In this document: one piece after another, positions 25,802 to 34,451 of the stretch
Position numbering within the stretch: the first letter of the stretch is position 1
Layout of the letters: every line of letters begins with the position of its first letter
DNA from: UBA1367 sp040268355
Lineage (GTDB): Bacteria > Actinomycetota > Coriobacteriia > Coriobacteriales > Atopobiaceae
DNA: 46,799 bases
Direction: 5' to 3'
Assembly (NCBI GenBank): GCA_040268355.1
Contig: JAWRIT010000123.1
Location: 1 to 46,799, forward strand
The notes under the pieces: model-generated
The model's database searches: none
Told to the model about the DNA's origin: nothing
What the model saw: only the letters and a program-made list of their open reading frames with translations
Program-made: the position numbers and the translations under genes

Positions 25802-27104
25802 CCCGCTCCCCCGGCTCCGTGTCCGGAGCCTCCGTGGGCGCCGCGTCCAGGCTCCCCACCAGTTCCGCACGCTTGCGCTCAAGGTAGTCCACCGTGGCCT
25901 GGGCGCCCTCACCCTGGAGGCACCAGGCCTCGCTGCGGACCTGCGAGCGGACCGCCTGCAGCTCCGTGTCGGCCACCAGCTCCGCGATGACCTCGCGCAT
26001 GCGGGGGAGTTGCCCCTCGTCGAGCGCGACGCCGAGCTTGGGATAGGTCTCGAACTTCCAGAGCGGCCCCTGGTCGACCAGCCAGGCGGAGTCGTAGTAG
26101 TCGTCGTTGTAGCTTCCCTCGGTGTAGATGATGGGCCGGTCGAACACCATCGTGTAATCGAACACCACGCCCGAGAAGTCGGTGATCATCACGTCGGAGG
26201 AGGCCAGCACGTCAAAGTTGTCGTTGTCGTAGTTCCAGGAGAAGCGCTCGCCCTCGGGGTAGCGCTCCATCAGGCGGTCAAGCGCCTCGGGCTCGGAGGT
26301 CCTCGACTGGGGATGGGGACGAACCACGACCCGGTAGCCCGTCTCGACGAGCGCGTCGAGCAGGCGCTCCCCGTAGCTGCACAAAAGCGAGGTCGGACCC
26401 CAGGACGGGGCCACGAGCACCGTGAGCTCGTGAGTGGGATCCGCAGGCAGGGTACGGGCCCGCTCCATCATCGCGTCGAGATAGGTGCAGCCGGCGCTCA
26501 CCAGCTCCTTGGGCGGCAGCTCGCGCAGCGCCTCGAGGGTGCGGATCTCCTGCACCTGGTAGTCGCCGGCGATCAGCACCGCGTCAAAGAAGTCCAGCCC
26601 GAACATGCGATATCCCGAGGCGGTGCCGACGGAGTGGAACACGTGCACGTACCAGCCCACGTCCTTCGAGCGCTTCCACTGGTACACACCAAGGCCGGGG
26701 GTGGTCGCCAGACAGACGTCCGCCGACATCACGTTCAGGCGGGCATAGGCCTGGTTGCCCTCGCCGATAAACTCGCATCGCACGTGCTCGTAGGGCACAT
26801 CGAGCGCCGGGTCGTCCGGCGAGGCGGTCCAATACTCGGCCGCAAGGCCGCGCCGTTCAAGCTCGTCGCAGATGGGCTTGAAGACGTTCCAGTACCGCTT
26901 GTCGTCCGAGAAGATGACCAGCGCGTGGCGACTCGTGTCGGCATCGTTCACGCGCCCTCCGGCGAGCAGGAACTTGGCCCTCGCGGCCACCTTGCGCAGC
27001 ATGAAGTACCCCGTGCTCACCACGCCAATGAGCAACGTGAAGAGCATGCTGCCCGTACCGGGGTCGATATAGGCGGCCGCAGATCCCGCCATGACGTGCG
27101 TCAT
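25794..27104 (-). CDS. TagB/TagF-like glycerophosphotransferase with membrane anchor
   Basis: The 436-residue protein starts with a YIDPGTGSMLF motif and one hydrophobic helix (about 18-36). A CDP-glycerol:poly(glycerophosphate) glycerophosphotransferase domain follows. Family landmarks are the HSVG segment (H157), WGPTSLL (235-241), VRPHPQSR (H264) and SDVMITDFSGVVFDY (303-317), where Asp/Ser contact the nucleotide. Such enzymes add glycerol-phosphate from CDP-glycerol to a lipid-linked primer on the cytoplasmic face. Soluble TagF has no N-terminal helix, so this anchored form is notable. The start overlaps the upstream fusion gene stop as ATGA (27101-27104), with GGGGAGGAG before it, so the two are translationally coupled. 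Confidence 0.88.
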   Translation of the reverse strand: MTHVMAGSAAAYIDPGTGSMLFTLLIGVVSTGYFMLRKVAARAKFLLAGGRVNDADTSRHALVIFSDDKRYWNVFKPICDELERRGLAAEYWTASPDDPALDVPYEHVRCEFIGEGNQAYARLNVMSADVCLATTPGLGVYQWKRSKDVGWYVHVFHSVGTASGYRMFGLDFFDAVLIAGDYQVQEIRTLEALRELPPKELVSAGCTYLDAMMERARTLPADPTHELTVLVAPSWGPTSLLCSYGERLLDALVETGYRVVVRPHPQSRTSEPEALDRLMERYPEGERFSWNYDNDNFDVLASSDVMITDFSGVVFDYTMVFDRPIIYTEGSYNDDYYDSAWLVDQGPLWKFETYPKLGVALDEGQLPRMREVIAELVADTELQAVRSQVRSEAWCLQGEGAQATVDYLERKRAELVGSLDAAPTEAPDTEPGERGR

Positions 27105-29899
27105 TGCAGCTCCTCCCCTATGTACGACCAGTTGTTGGCGTCAAAGATGTTGTCATGCACCGACACCCAGACGCCGTCCGAGGTGTCGAAGACCGTGCCC
27201 CGCTGGTTCTGGAGGTTCCAGTTGCGCGAGGTGTTGATGATCTGGTCCTGGGCGCCCTTCGCGTCCATGGAGACGGGGTTTCCCGTGTCGGGGTTCACCG
27301 GGTCATCCACGATACCCGCAAGCGCCAGCGACGGCGTGTCCGCGTTGGTCATGAACTCGTCGGAGGTCGTGAAGCCATGCGCGTCGAAGTCCTTCACGAG
27401 AAACACCGGGTTGACCCACTCGGCGTCGTAGGTCTCCCCGTCGATGAGGCCCTCGACGAGCAGCGAGTCGAGCTGGCCTAAGCCCCGTCCGTGGTCGGAC
27501 ACGATGATGATGCGCGTGTTGTCGTAGACGCCCAGCTCGCGCAGGCGGTCGAACCAGTCGCCGAGCATGAGGAAGGCCGCCATGTTCACGTGGTAGTGCG
27601 ACAGGCGCGTCTCGCTGTCCATGCGGATCGTCACGCCGTCCAGCGTGAAGCGCCCGTAGTCCTCCGCGACCTCCTCGTCGGTCGTGCTCTCGAGGGTGTA
27701 GTCGGGGAGCTTGAGCAGGGTGGGCTCGTGGGTCTCCTCCGTGTCGAACAGGATGAGGTTGCCCGCAGACTCCTCGTCGACCGTCGTGATCGTGGGCAGC
27801 ATCTGCATCGTCGAGTAATGGTTGAGGAAGGTCGTGGGATAGCCCGCCCTCGCGCGCGGCTCGAGGTAGCGGCCCCGGTTGTAGATGCCCGAGCGCACGA
27901 ACGCGGGAGCCACGCTGAAAAGGCTGTAGTAGACGATGTTGCGCCCGAAGCGCGCCTTACTCTGCGACGAGTGCGTGCCGAGGGAGTGCTCGTTGTAGGC
28001 GCCGGCCGCATGGTAGTAGGTGGCCCCCTCCACCGTCTCCATCGCCGGGAAGCTCGTGCCCACGTAGTGGTAGTCCACGTCGGGGCCGTCGATCATGGTG
28101 GTGGTGTAGCCCGCCTGCGAGAAGAGCCTCGGCATGAGCAGCAGGGCCTCGCGGTGCTTGTCCACGAGCAGCTCGTCGTCGCGCGCGTTCATCGCGGGGA
28201 TGGTGTAGTCATAGCCGCCGTAGACGGCCGGGGAGCCCATGACGGTGTACTCGCCGAACGAGATCGTGTTGGGGTAGTACGTGAAGCCGTCGAACTGCTC
28301 GGCCAGCTCCGGACGCTCGTTCAGCATGTAGGGCACGTAGCAGCTGAGCCCTCGGTCGAGGAAGAGCACCATGACGTTCTTGTTCGTCCGCGAGAGCTTG
28401 ATGATGGGAAGGGGGTCGCCGTTCTCGTCGAACAGCCGCCCGCTGGCACGATTCTCAGTCTTCGCCCCAGCCTCCGCGGCGCGCCGCGCCTCGTCGGTGC
28501 TTGCCTTGATGCTCACGATGCGCGGGACGGACATACCCACCAGCGTGACCAGAAGAATCGTCAGCACGGGCGCGACCACCTTGCGGGCACGCTGCCACAC
28601 CAGCCACATGCCGACGCCCACAGCCACCACGATGACCACGCTGATCAGCTGCTCCGCACCAGAGTAGAGGGGACGCTCGTCAAAGACGAGCGAGGTGTTG
28701 ATGACGCCGAGGCTCTTGAGCTCCACGAAGTAGTCCGCCAGGCAGACGCCCGCAAGCATCCACCAGGCGCGGGCGATGCCCGCCCGCGTGCGATCGGGCG
28801 CGAGCCAGAAGAACACCCCACCCCACAGCAGGAAGAAGCCCACAGCCACGCACAGGACGTGCACGACGTAGGAAAGCGGGGTCGCGGGGCTGCACGCGGC
28901 CACGAACTCGACCGGGGAGGAGACCATGAGCGCTGTGGGCACGAGCAGGCCGACGAGCGCGGCGAGCAGCAGCGCCGCGAGCACGAACTCCCGCGTGGGG
29001 GTAGTGGGAGCGGAGCTGGCGGCTGCGGGATCGGCGGCGGGGTCAGCCCGGTCGGCGGACGCCTCGCGATCGGCATGCCGGGAACGCAGCAGCACCAACT
29101 CGACCAGCACGACGAGCGCGACAAGCGCGATCGCCCGCTTGGGGGTGCGCACGACCCCCTGCGCCACGAGCGCCACGACCGCCGCCACAAGGCAGGTCTG
29201 CGAGGCTATCGCGACCGTACGCGCGGAGGGCCTCGCCACCTTGGTGACCACGTTTCTCACCAGCGAGAACACCTGGTTGCACGTCCAGTAGAACACCAGG
29301 CCGGACGGGCTGTTGTAGAGCAGCACCAGAAAGAGGCCCGCCAATACGAAGGGCTGGGCCTTGTCCTTCAAGGGAAGCCCTCTGGTGTAGATGGCGGACG
29401 AGACGACGTTCAGGACGGTCATGGCGATCGGGAGCAGATTGATGGTCGCCCCTCCCACCGCAAGCAGCGCATCGGGCGCGCCCAAATCGTCAATCATGAG
29501 AAACGACGCGCCTCGCAGGACCTCCAGTCCCGAAAGGTAGCTGTAGGCGGCCATGAAGATGGGGATCTGCAACAGCAGCGACACCGAGCTGCCCAGCGCG
29601 TACCACTGCTTGTAGCCCTGCTCCTCGTAGTAGGCGTTGAGCATCATGAAGCGCTCGTCGCCCGAGAAGGTGCGCTTGATGTGGCTCACCCAGCGCTCCA
29701 TCTTCTTCTGGCGGGCACGCTCCTCCTCCTGACGGGCGTCGGCCATGGCGTAGAGTGGCGTGCAGATGGCATTGACCACCAGGCTCACGACCACGATGGC
29801 CAGGCCCGGGTTGGCGAGCAGTCGGTAGGCGAGGGAGAAGGCGAGGTCGATCACAAAGACGAGTGGCTGAACCACGATGTCGTACAGGATGGTGCCCAC
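27101..29899 (-). CDS. YidC-like domain fused to sulfatase-fold phosphotransferase
   Basis: The 932-residue protein joins two families. Residues 1-220 match YidC/Oxa1 insertases in order: a first core helix (NPGLAIVVVSLVVNAICTPL), a charged coiled-coil loop (54-75), then LQIPIFMAAYSYLSGLE, the IDDLGAPDALL-INLLPIAM region and LLYNSPSGLVFYWTCNQVFSLV. The first-helix arginine needed by canonical YidC is an asparagine here (N43). Residues 225-460 contain about seven more hydrophobic helices. Residues 505-932 form a sulfatase-fold domain with FLDRG (D515), EYTVMGSP (candidate nucleophile T552), THEP (H724) and SDHGRG (802-807). I chose GTG 29899 because AGGAG lies 5 bases upstream. It is coupled to the TagF-like gene. 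Role in building or exporting a wall polymer is an inference. Confidence 0.85.
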   Translation of the reverse strand: MGTILYDIVVQPLVFVIDLAFSLAYRLLANPGLAIVVVSLVVNAICTPLYAMADARQEEERARQKKMERWVSHIKRTFSGDERFMMLNAYYEEQGYKQWYALGSSVSLLLQIPIFMAAYSYLSGLEVLRGASFLMIDDLGAPDALLAVGGATINLLPIAMTVLNVVSSAIYTRGLPLKDKAQPFVLAGLFLVLLYNSPSGLVFYWTCNQVFSLVRNVVTKVARPSARTVAIASQTCLVAAVVALVAQGVVRTPKRAIALVALVVLVELVLLRSRHADREASADRADPAADPAAASSAPTTPTREFVLAALLLAALVGLLVPTALMVSSPVEFVAACSPATPLSYVVHVLCVAVGFFLLWGGVFFWLAPDRTRAGIARAWWMLAGVCLADYFVELKSLGVINTSLVFDERPLYSGAEQLISVVIVVAVGVGMWLVWQRARKVVAPVLTILLVTLVGMSVPRIVSIKASTDEARRAAEAGAKTENRASGRLFDENGDPLPIIKLSRTNKNVMVLFLDRGLSCYVPYMLNERPELAEQFDGFTYYPNTISFGEYTVMGSPAVYGGYDYTIPAMNARDDELLVDKHREALLLMPRLFSQAGYTTTMIDGPDVDYHYVGTSFPAMETVEGATYYHAAGAYNEHSLGTHSSQSKARFGRNIVYYSLFSVAPAFVRSGIYNRGRYLEPRARAGYPTTFLNHYSTMQMLPTITTVDEESAGNLILFDTEETHEPTLLKLPDYTLESTTDEEVAEDYGRFTLDGVTIRMDSETRLSHYHVNMAAFLMLGDWFDRLRELGVYDNTRIIIVSDHGRGLGQLDSLLVEGLIDGETYDAEWVNPVFLVKDFDAHGFTTSDEFMTNADTPSLALAGIVDDPVNPDTGNPVSMDAKGAQDQIINTSRNWNLQNQRGTVFDTSDGVWVSVHDNIFDANNWSYIGEELQ

Positions 29900-30004
29900 A
29901 TGAGCTCCTAGCAGCAACGGATGTGATGGTGAGAGTCGGTACGAAAGTGTAGCAGACCAGCACGGGTTTCCCTGTATCGCCATCTGCGGCACCCCACGTG
30001 AAGC

Positions 30005-30010
30005 TATACT
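30005..30010 (+). promoter_or_regulatory. Candidate -10 box for the beta-helix gene
   Basis: TATACT lies 35 bases before the start codon. The spacing and following leader resemble those before the Stealth gene (31699-31704), where the same hexamer and start region recur. Confidence 0.4.
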
Positions 30011-30045
30011 GAAAGGACTGACGGCCTCTGAAGACGGGCGCCACG

Positions 30046-31569
30046 ATGAGCAGACACGAGGACCACCCCAGCGACCAGACCATCTCGCACGCGGACGACG
30101 CCAGCGGCGGCCTTGAGGGAGTCGGTGCGGGAAACACCGTCATTGGGGCGCCTCAGAAGCTCACCGGCACCAGGTTCTCCGTCACCGGCACGGGCAACCT
30201 CATCTTCTTCGAGCCGGGCGTGCGCCTGGCAGGGTCGACCATCCGCATCGAGGGCGACAAATCGCTGCTGTACTTCAGCTCGCAGTTCCAGTGGGTACGC
30301 GCCTCCATACGGCTCGGAAGCAGAAGCTGCCTCTATATCGGCAACGACAGCTTCTTCCACCCCCAGCAGATCATGCGCATCACCGTGGACGACGACGCCA
30401 TCGCGTGTTTGGGCAATGACCTGCTCGCCTCCATCAACGTGAGCATCGACACGGCGGGCGCGGGCAACTGCCTCGTCGTGGGCGACCATAGCTGGCTCTG
30501 CCATGGCTCCGCCGTGCGCGGCTCGAGCCGCATCGCACCCAACACCATCGTCGCCGCCAAGGCCACCCTCATCGACTGCACGACCGAGTCCTTTTCCTGC
30601 TGGGGCGGCGCAAACCGCCGGCTGCTGTCCGACGTGCTGTTCAGCAAGCTGGGCCTGCGCCTGCTCGGCCATGACCAGCTCGCCCGACGCGCCACGCTCC
30701 CCGCCAAGGAGGCCCGCGCCATCCGCGAGGTCGTCGGGCTGCCCTTCGCCGACCTCGTGGGGCCCCTGCGCGATGCCAGCAAGCCCGACGAGCGCCTTGG
30801 GCTCATTCGCGGCGCCAAGGTGGGCCTCTCGGGTTACGCGCGCGTCAAGAGCAAAAGCCCCGTGGTCACGCCGACGCGCCTGCACCGACTCCGGAAGCGG
30901 CTGCTGGGCGAGCGCGCCGCACGAGGCAACGACATCATCGGGTCGTTCGAGAACGCCGACAACTCGTGCGTCCAGTTCGTGGGGACCGGAAACCTGCTCG
31001 TCATCGAACCCGGCGTCTCCGTGCACGCCGACACCACCATCAAGTTTCGCGGGGACAACGCCCTTCTGTACCTCAGCTCGAGCACCAAGCCCTACCGCAT
31101 GATCATGACCATCCACACGGACTCGAGCTGCTTCATCGGGCATGACAACACGTTCGCCGAGAAGGGCGCGGCACCGCGCCTCTCCCCCTCCGAGGGGCAG
31201 GCGCTCGTGATCGGAGACCGCAACAGCTTTGGTTCGCGCGTCTGGATCCGTACGAGCGACCAGCACGGCATCTATCGCGCCGACACGCTCGAACGGATCA
31301 ACGCCGCTCAGCCGGTGGTGATCGCGAACGACACGCGCATCGGGGCCGAGGCCATCATACAGAAGGGCGCCTACCTGCCCGACGGAAGCGTCGTCGAGCC
31401 CGAAGGGCTTGTGATACGCAGCAAGGTCGTGCCTCACGACCCACTCCTTGCCGCGGCCGACAAGCTCTCCGCCACGCGCTCGGTGCAGAAGCGTCACGGT
31501 ATCGCCAAGCGGCTGGCCAAGGCCAGGGACAAGCGATCGGCCGAGGACAGGCAGATGGCCGAGGCCTGA
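30046..31569 (+). CDS. Internally duplicated left-handed beta-helix protein
   Basis: The 507-residue protein contains two related halves. The first, residues about 28-104, reads GAGNTVIG...FSVTGTGNLIFFEPGV...SLLYFSS...CLYIGNDSFF. The second, about 293-370, reads RGNDIIG...VQFVGTGNLLVIEPGV...ALLYLSS...CFIGHDNTF. Each is followed by hexapeptide-like turns typical of acyltransferases of the LbH superfamily (for example VVIANDTRIGAEAIIQKGAYLPDGS). No signal peptide or membrane helix is seen, so it should be cytoplasmic. Single-domain relatives acetylate sugars in polysaccharide loci. The two-half form may bind a glycan or be a bifunctional transferase. A basic C-terminal tail follows. It stands first in the plus-strand run before Stealth and LicD. 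Confidence 0.75.
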   Translation: MSRHEDHPSDQTISHADDASGGLEGVGAGNTVIGAPQKLTGTRFSVTGTGNLIFFEPGVRLAGSTIRIEGDKSLLYFSSQFQWVRASIRLGSRSCLYIGNDSFFHPQQIMRITVDDDAIACLGNDLLASINVSIDTAGAGNCLVVGDHSWLCHGSAVRGSSRIAPNTIVAAKATLIDCTTESFSCWGGANRRLLSDVLFSKLGLRLLGHDQLARRATLPAKEARAIREVVGLPFADLVGPLRDASKPDERLGLIRGAKVGLSGYARVKSKSPVVTPTRLHRLRKRLLGERAARGNDIIGSFENADNSCVQFVGTGNLLVIEPGVSVHADTTIKFRGDNALLYLSSSTKPYRMIMTIHTDSSCFIGHDNTFAEKGAAPRLSPSEGQALVIGDRNSFGSRVWIRTSDQHGIYRADTLERINAAQPVVIANDTRIGAEAIIQKGAYLPDGSVVEPEGLVIRSKVVPHDPLLAAADKLSATRSVQKRHGIAKRLAKARDKRSAEDRQMAEA

Positions 31570-31698
31570 ACGCGACCCACGATCCGGCGGATCCCGCCAG
31601 TCCCCTCAGTCCCCTCATGGACGAGAGCGCAACGGAAGCGACGGGACGGGGCGTCTCGTCCGCCCGGGCCAACGGACCCGCTGACACATCAGGCACAC

Positions 31699-31704
31699 TA
31701 TACT
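31699..31704 (+). promoter_or_regulatory. Candidate -10 box for the Stealth gene
   Basis: TATACT lies 34 bases before ATG 31739, matching the arrangement upstream of the beta-helix gene. No convincing -35 is present. Confidence 0.4.
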
Positions 31705-31738
31705 GGTGAGATCAGCGATCTTTGGAACGGGCGGCATG

Positions 31739-32815
31739 ATGAGCAGACACGAGGACTATCCCATCGACCTCGTCGTCCCTTGGGTGGACGACACCGACGA
31801 GGCATGGCAGCGGCTTCGCGCCAGCTACCAGGGTCGGCAGGGAGACGCAGACGAATCCATCGTGGCACTTGACCTGCGCGCCTCGCGTTATCGCGACTGG
31901 GGGACCCTGCGCTACCTGTTTCGGGGTATCGAGCGCTTCGCCCCCTGGGTGCGCACGGTTCACCTCGTCACGCAGGGACATCTCCCCTCCTGGCTCGACA
32001 CCACCCACCCCAAGCTGAACGTGGTCAGCCACGACAGCTACATCCCCGAGCAGTACCTCCCCACCTTCGTGGCCAACGCCATCGAGCTCAACCTGCACCG
32101 GATCCCCGAGCTTGCCGAGCACTTCGTCTACTGCAACGACGACATGCTCTTCTTGCGGCCGGTGCGCCCGGGCGACTTCTTCTCCTCCCAAGGACTCCCC
32201 CGCTACGTGGCCGAGCTCGCCCCCGCGGCGGTGGAGCGCACCTCGTGGTTCTTCATGCGCGTCACGAACGCGACCATCATCGACAGCCACTTTTCCAAGC
32301 ACCGGACGGTGCTGCGCCATCCACTGCGCTGGATGAGCCCACGCAGCCCCCACGCCGCGCTCAAGACCCTCGCCATGCTTCCCTTTGGGCACTTCAGCCA
32401 GTTTCAGGAGCGCCACCTGCCCGACCCCTACCTCAAGTCAACCCTGGCTGCGGTCTGGGAGGCGGAGGGCGAGCTTTTGGACGCCACCTGCCGGCACCGC
32501 TTCCGCGTGAACACCGACCCCAACATCTGGCTCATGCAGGATTGGCAGATGGCGACGGGTGCCTTCACGCCCGGCAATGAGCGAATCGGCAAGGCGTTCC
32601 TCATCAAGAATCGCACTGATGCCGAGGTCGCCGCCCGTTACCTTGACCAACGCGCCGGCAAGCTCACTTGCCTGAACGACCATGTGAACGGCACTGACGA
32701 ACAGGAGCTGGCCGCCTGCTGCGAGCTAGTCACGGCCGCCCTCGAGCGCATCCTCGGCGAGCCCAGCTCCTTCGAGCTGCATGCGGCGGACAAGATGCTG
32801 GAGCCACGCGCATGA
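31739..32815 (+). CDS. Stealth-family sugar-phosphate transferase
   Basis: The 358-residue cytoplasmic enzyme has the four conserved Stealth regions. CR1 is IDLVVPWVDDTDEAW (9-23). CR2 runs from about residue 53 (DWGTLRYLFRGIERFAPWVRTVHLVTQGHLPSWL) to YCNDDMLFLRPV. CR3 falls near residues 170-210, with the HFSKHRT and PH segments. CR4 is CLND near the end. Stealth proteins (CpsY, SacB type, and GlcNAc-1-phosphotransferase relatives) link sugars through phosphodiesters in capsules or wall glycans. Start is ATG 31739; another ATG lies one codon earlier. The first codons and leader are nearly the same as in the beta-helix gene. It ends in an ATGA overlap with the LicD gene. Confidence 0.92.
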   Translation: MSRHEDYPIDLVVPWVDDTDEAWQRLRASYQGRQGDADESIVALDLRASRYRDWGTLRYLFRGIERFAPWVRTVHLVTQGHLPSWLDTTHPKLNVVSHDSYIPEQYLPTFVANAIELNLHRIPELAEHFVYCNDDMLFLRPVRPGDFFSSQGLPRYVAELAPAAVERTSWFFMRVTNATIIDSHFSKHRTVLRHPLRWMSPRSPHAALKTLAMLPFGHFSQFQERHLPDPYLKSTLAAVWEAEGELLDATCRHRFRVNTDPNIWLMQDWQMATGAFTPGNERIGKAFLIKNRTDAEVAARYLDQRAGKLTCLNDHVNGTDEQELAACCELVTAALERILGEPSSFELHAADKMLEPRA

Positions 32816-33717
32816 GGCTCTCCACCTTCGACACGTTCAAGAACCTGCGCGGGGGCGAGGGCATGGTCGAGCTGGACGACGAGCAGCTTGAACGACTGCA
32901 GAAGACGCTGCTTGCGGCTGTGGCGGACATCGATCGGGTCTGTACGGCCGAGGGCATCGAGTACTGGCTCTGCGGCGGGTCGGTCTTGGGGGCCGTGCGA
33001 CACCAAGGCTTCATCCCCTGGGACGATGACATCGACCTGTACATGACGCGCGCCTCGTTCGAGCGCTTTGCCCAGGTCTTCGACGAGCGCCTGGGCGATG
33101 AGTACCTGCTGCTTACCCCCACTCGCGACGAGCGCTTCATCCTCTCGGTGCCCCAGGTGCGCAAGAAGGGGACCTACGTGCGCCTGCGGGACGACTTCTA
33201 TCTGCCTGATGACGCCTGTGGTGCATGCGTGGACATCTTCATCCTGGATGACGCGCCACGAAACGCCGTGCTGCGCCTGCTCCATGGTGCGGGATCGCTG
33301 TTCTTTGGGCTCGTCGCCTCCTGTCGCAAGTTCGCTCAGCACCGGGAGTGGTTCCTCTCGCTCGCGGGCGACGATGCCGGCATGCTACGATCTTTTGGCG
33401 CAAAGGCGGCCATCGGTCGACTCTTTGGCTGGCGTTCCGAAAATGGATGGGCGCGCACCTGGGACTGGTGGAACGGCCTGTGCGGCACAGGGCGGTCGCG
33501 CTACGTGGTCGACCCCACAGGACGCACGCACTACTTCGCCTCGATACGGCTGCGTGAGGTGTTCGAACCAGCGCGGCGGCTACCCTTCGACGGACAGCTT
33601 CTGCCCGTGCCGAACGACACGCACGCCTACCTCACCAGCCACTACGGGCCAGACTACCTGACACCGCCTGCGGACGGGCGAAAGGAACGTCACGTGGTGT
33701 TTGGGTTCGACCTGTAA
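32812..33717 (+). CDS. LicD-family phosphotransferase
   Basis: The 301-residue protein has the LicD signature GGSVLGAVRHQGFIPWDDDID (residues 55-75), with the Asp triad of a nucleotidyltransferase-like fold. LicD enzymes transfer phosphocholine or other phospho-groups to teichoic acid or polysaccharide sugars. No phosphocholine synthesis genes (licA-licC) are in the window, so another phospho-substituent is equally possible. The start codon overlaps the Stealth stop as ATGA, so the two are translated together and probably act on the same polymer. Confidence 0.93.
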   Translation: MRLSTFDTFKNLRGGEGMVELDDEQLERLQKTLLAAVADIDRVCTAEGIEYWLCGGSVLGAVRHQGFIPWDDDIDLYMTRASFERFAQVFDERLGDEYLLLTPTRDERFILSVPQVRKKGTYVRLRDDFYLPDDACGACVDIFILDDAPRNAVLRLLHGAGSLFFGLVASCRKFAQHREWFLSLAGDDAGMLRSFGAKAAIGRLFGWRSENGWARTWDWWNGLCGTGRSRYVVDPTGRTHYFASIRLREVFEPARRLPFDGQLLPVPNDTHAYLTSHYGPDYLTPPADGRKERHVVFGFDL

Positions 33718-33769
33718 GGATCCGGGCACAGTCGGACCACGATAGTGGCACGTCATGGCGTTGGCGGCA

Positions 33770-33792
33770 GGGCGGCAACACCTTAGCCGCCC
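33770..33792 (+). terminator. Possible terminator after the LicD gene
   Basis: GGGCGGC (33770-33776) and its complement GCCGCCC (33786-33792) form a 7-bp GC-rich stem 53 bases past the LicD stop. No T-run follows, so it is weak evidence. Confidence 0.3.
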
Positions 33793-33922
33793 GCAGAGAC
33801 CTGGAATCAACCTGTTTTTTCGCGTGCAGGTTCGGAGCCATCCGGACAGGCGTATGCAGGTGTGCTGACACACGGCGCGCACGAGTGACCACGCGAATGC
33901 TCCCTACGGACGCAAGAGCCCA

Positions 33923-34236
33923 AAAAAACGGCCCCTTATCGTCCCGCGATTCGTAAAACCCCAGGTTCTTTCATCAATCTTCGTATTAAATACTAGATAA
34001 CAGGCCGTTTTTTCGGGTCCCTGGTCGCGAATGAGGCGTATCCTGCCCCACGGACGGGCAGCTCAAGGACGGCGTCTTGGGGTGCCCGTGCACCACGGGG
34101 GCGGATCGACACCCCATTTGCGGCGCGTCTACCTGCGGCTTCTCGGGTGCCGTTTCGCCACCGTGGGGACACCGCACCTGCCGCAGGGCCGGAGGGGCGC
34201 GAAAACAGCCTCCCCCACCTGCGCAAACGCCTGAGA
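33923..34236. repeat. Long direct repeat, copy A
   Basis: This ~314-bp block is about 95% identical to 45005-45319, in the same orientation. By eye I count about 13 substitutions and one 1-base indel. It begins with AAAAAACGGCC (33923-33933) whose complement GGCCGTTTTTT lies at 34003-34013, giving an A/T-flanked hairpin with a 69-base AT-richer loop. The remaining 220 bases are GC-rich with several short inverted repeats. Read on the minus strand the unit ends in GGCCGTTTTTTT, like an intrinsic terminator. Open frames through it on both strands look non-coding. Confidence 0.9.
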
Positions 34237-34451
34237 AGCCGTTTACGGTCCGATTCATGCGCGGATGGATTCTTAGTCGTATCAGATAGAGAACGCGTGT
34301 TCTATGGCCTCTGAGAGGGTCGCTTTTTACGCCCCAATCCGAGGAGAAGCCTGCAGCGTATAGAGGCAACGTACGGCAGCGCTAGCACAGCCACCACCGG
34401 TGAGACCCTGGGCGCGAACCCTATCAGGTCCTCCGCACCCCTTATGTATCC

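Larger units (their letters stand above)
33718..34451. other. Intergenic region between LicD and DeoR genes
   Basis: The LicD and DeoR genes converge on this 734-bp gap. Bases 33718-33922 hold one weak hairpin. Bases 33923-34236 are repeat copy A. Bases 34237-34451 show nothing I can name. Both strands contain only short frames of non-coding composition. Confidence 0.6.

Noticed and set aside
33986..34369. Open frames inside repeat copies A and B
   Set aside because: They appear on both strands in Arg/Gly/Pro-rich composition, have no start signals, and differ by frame-shifting indel between copies.
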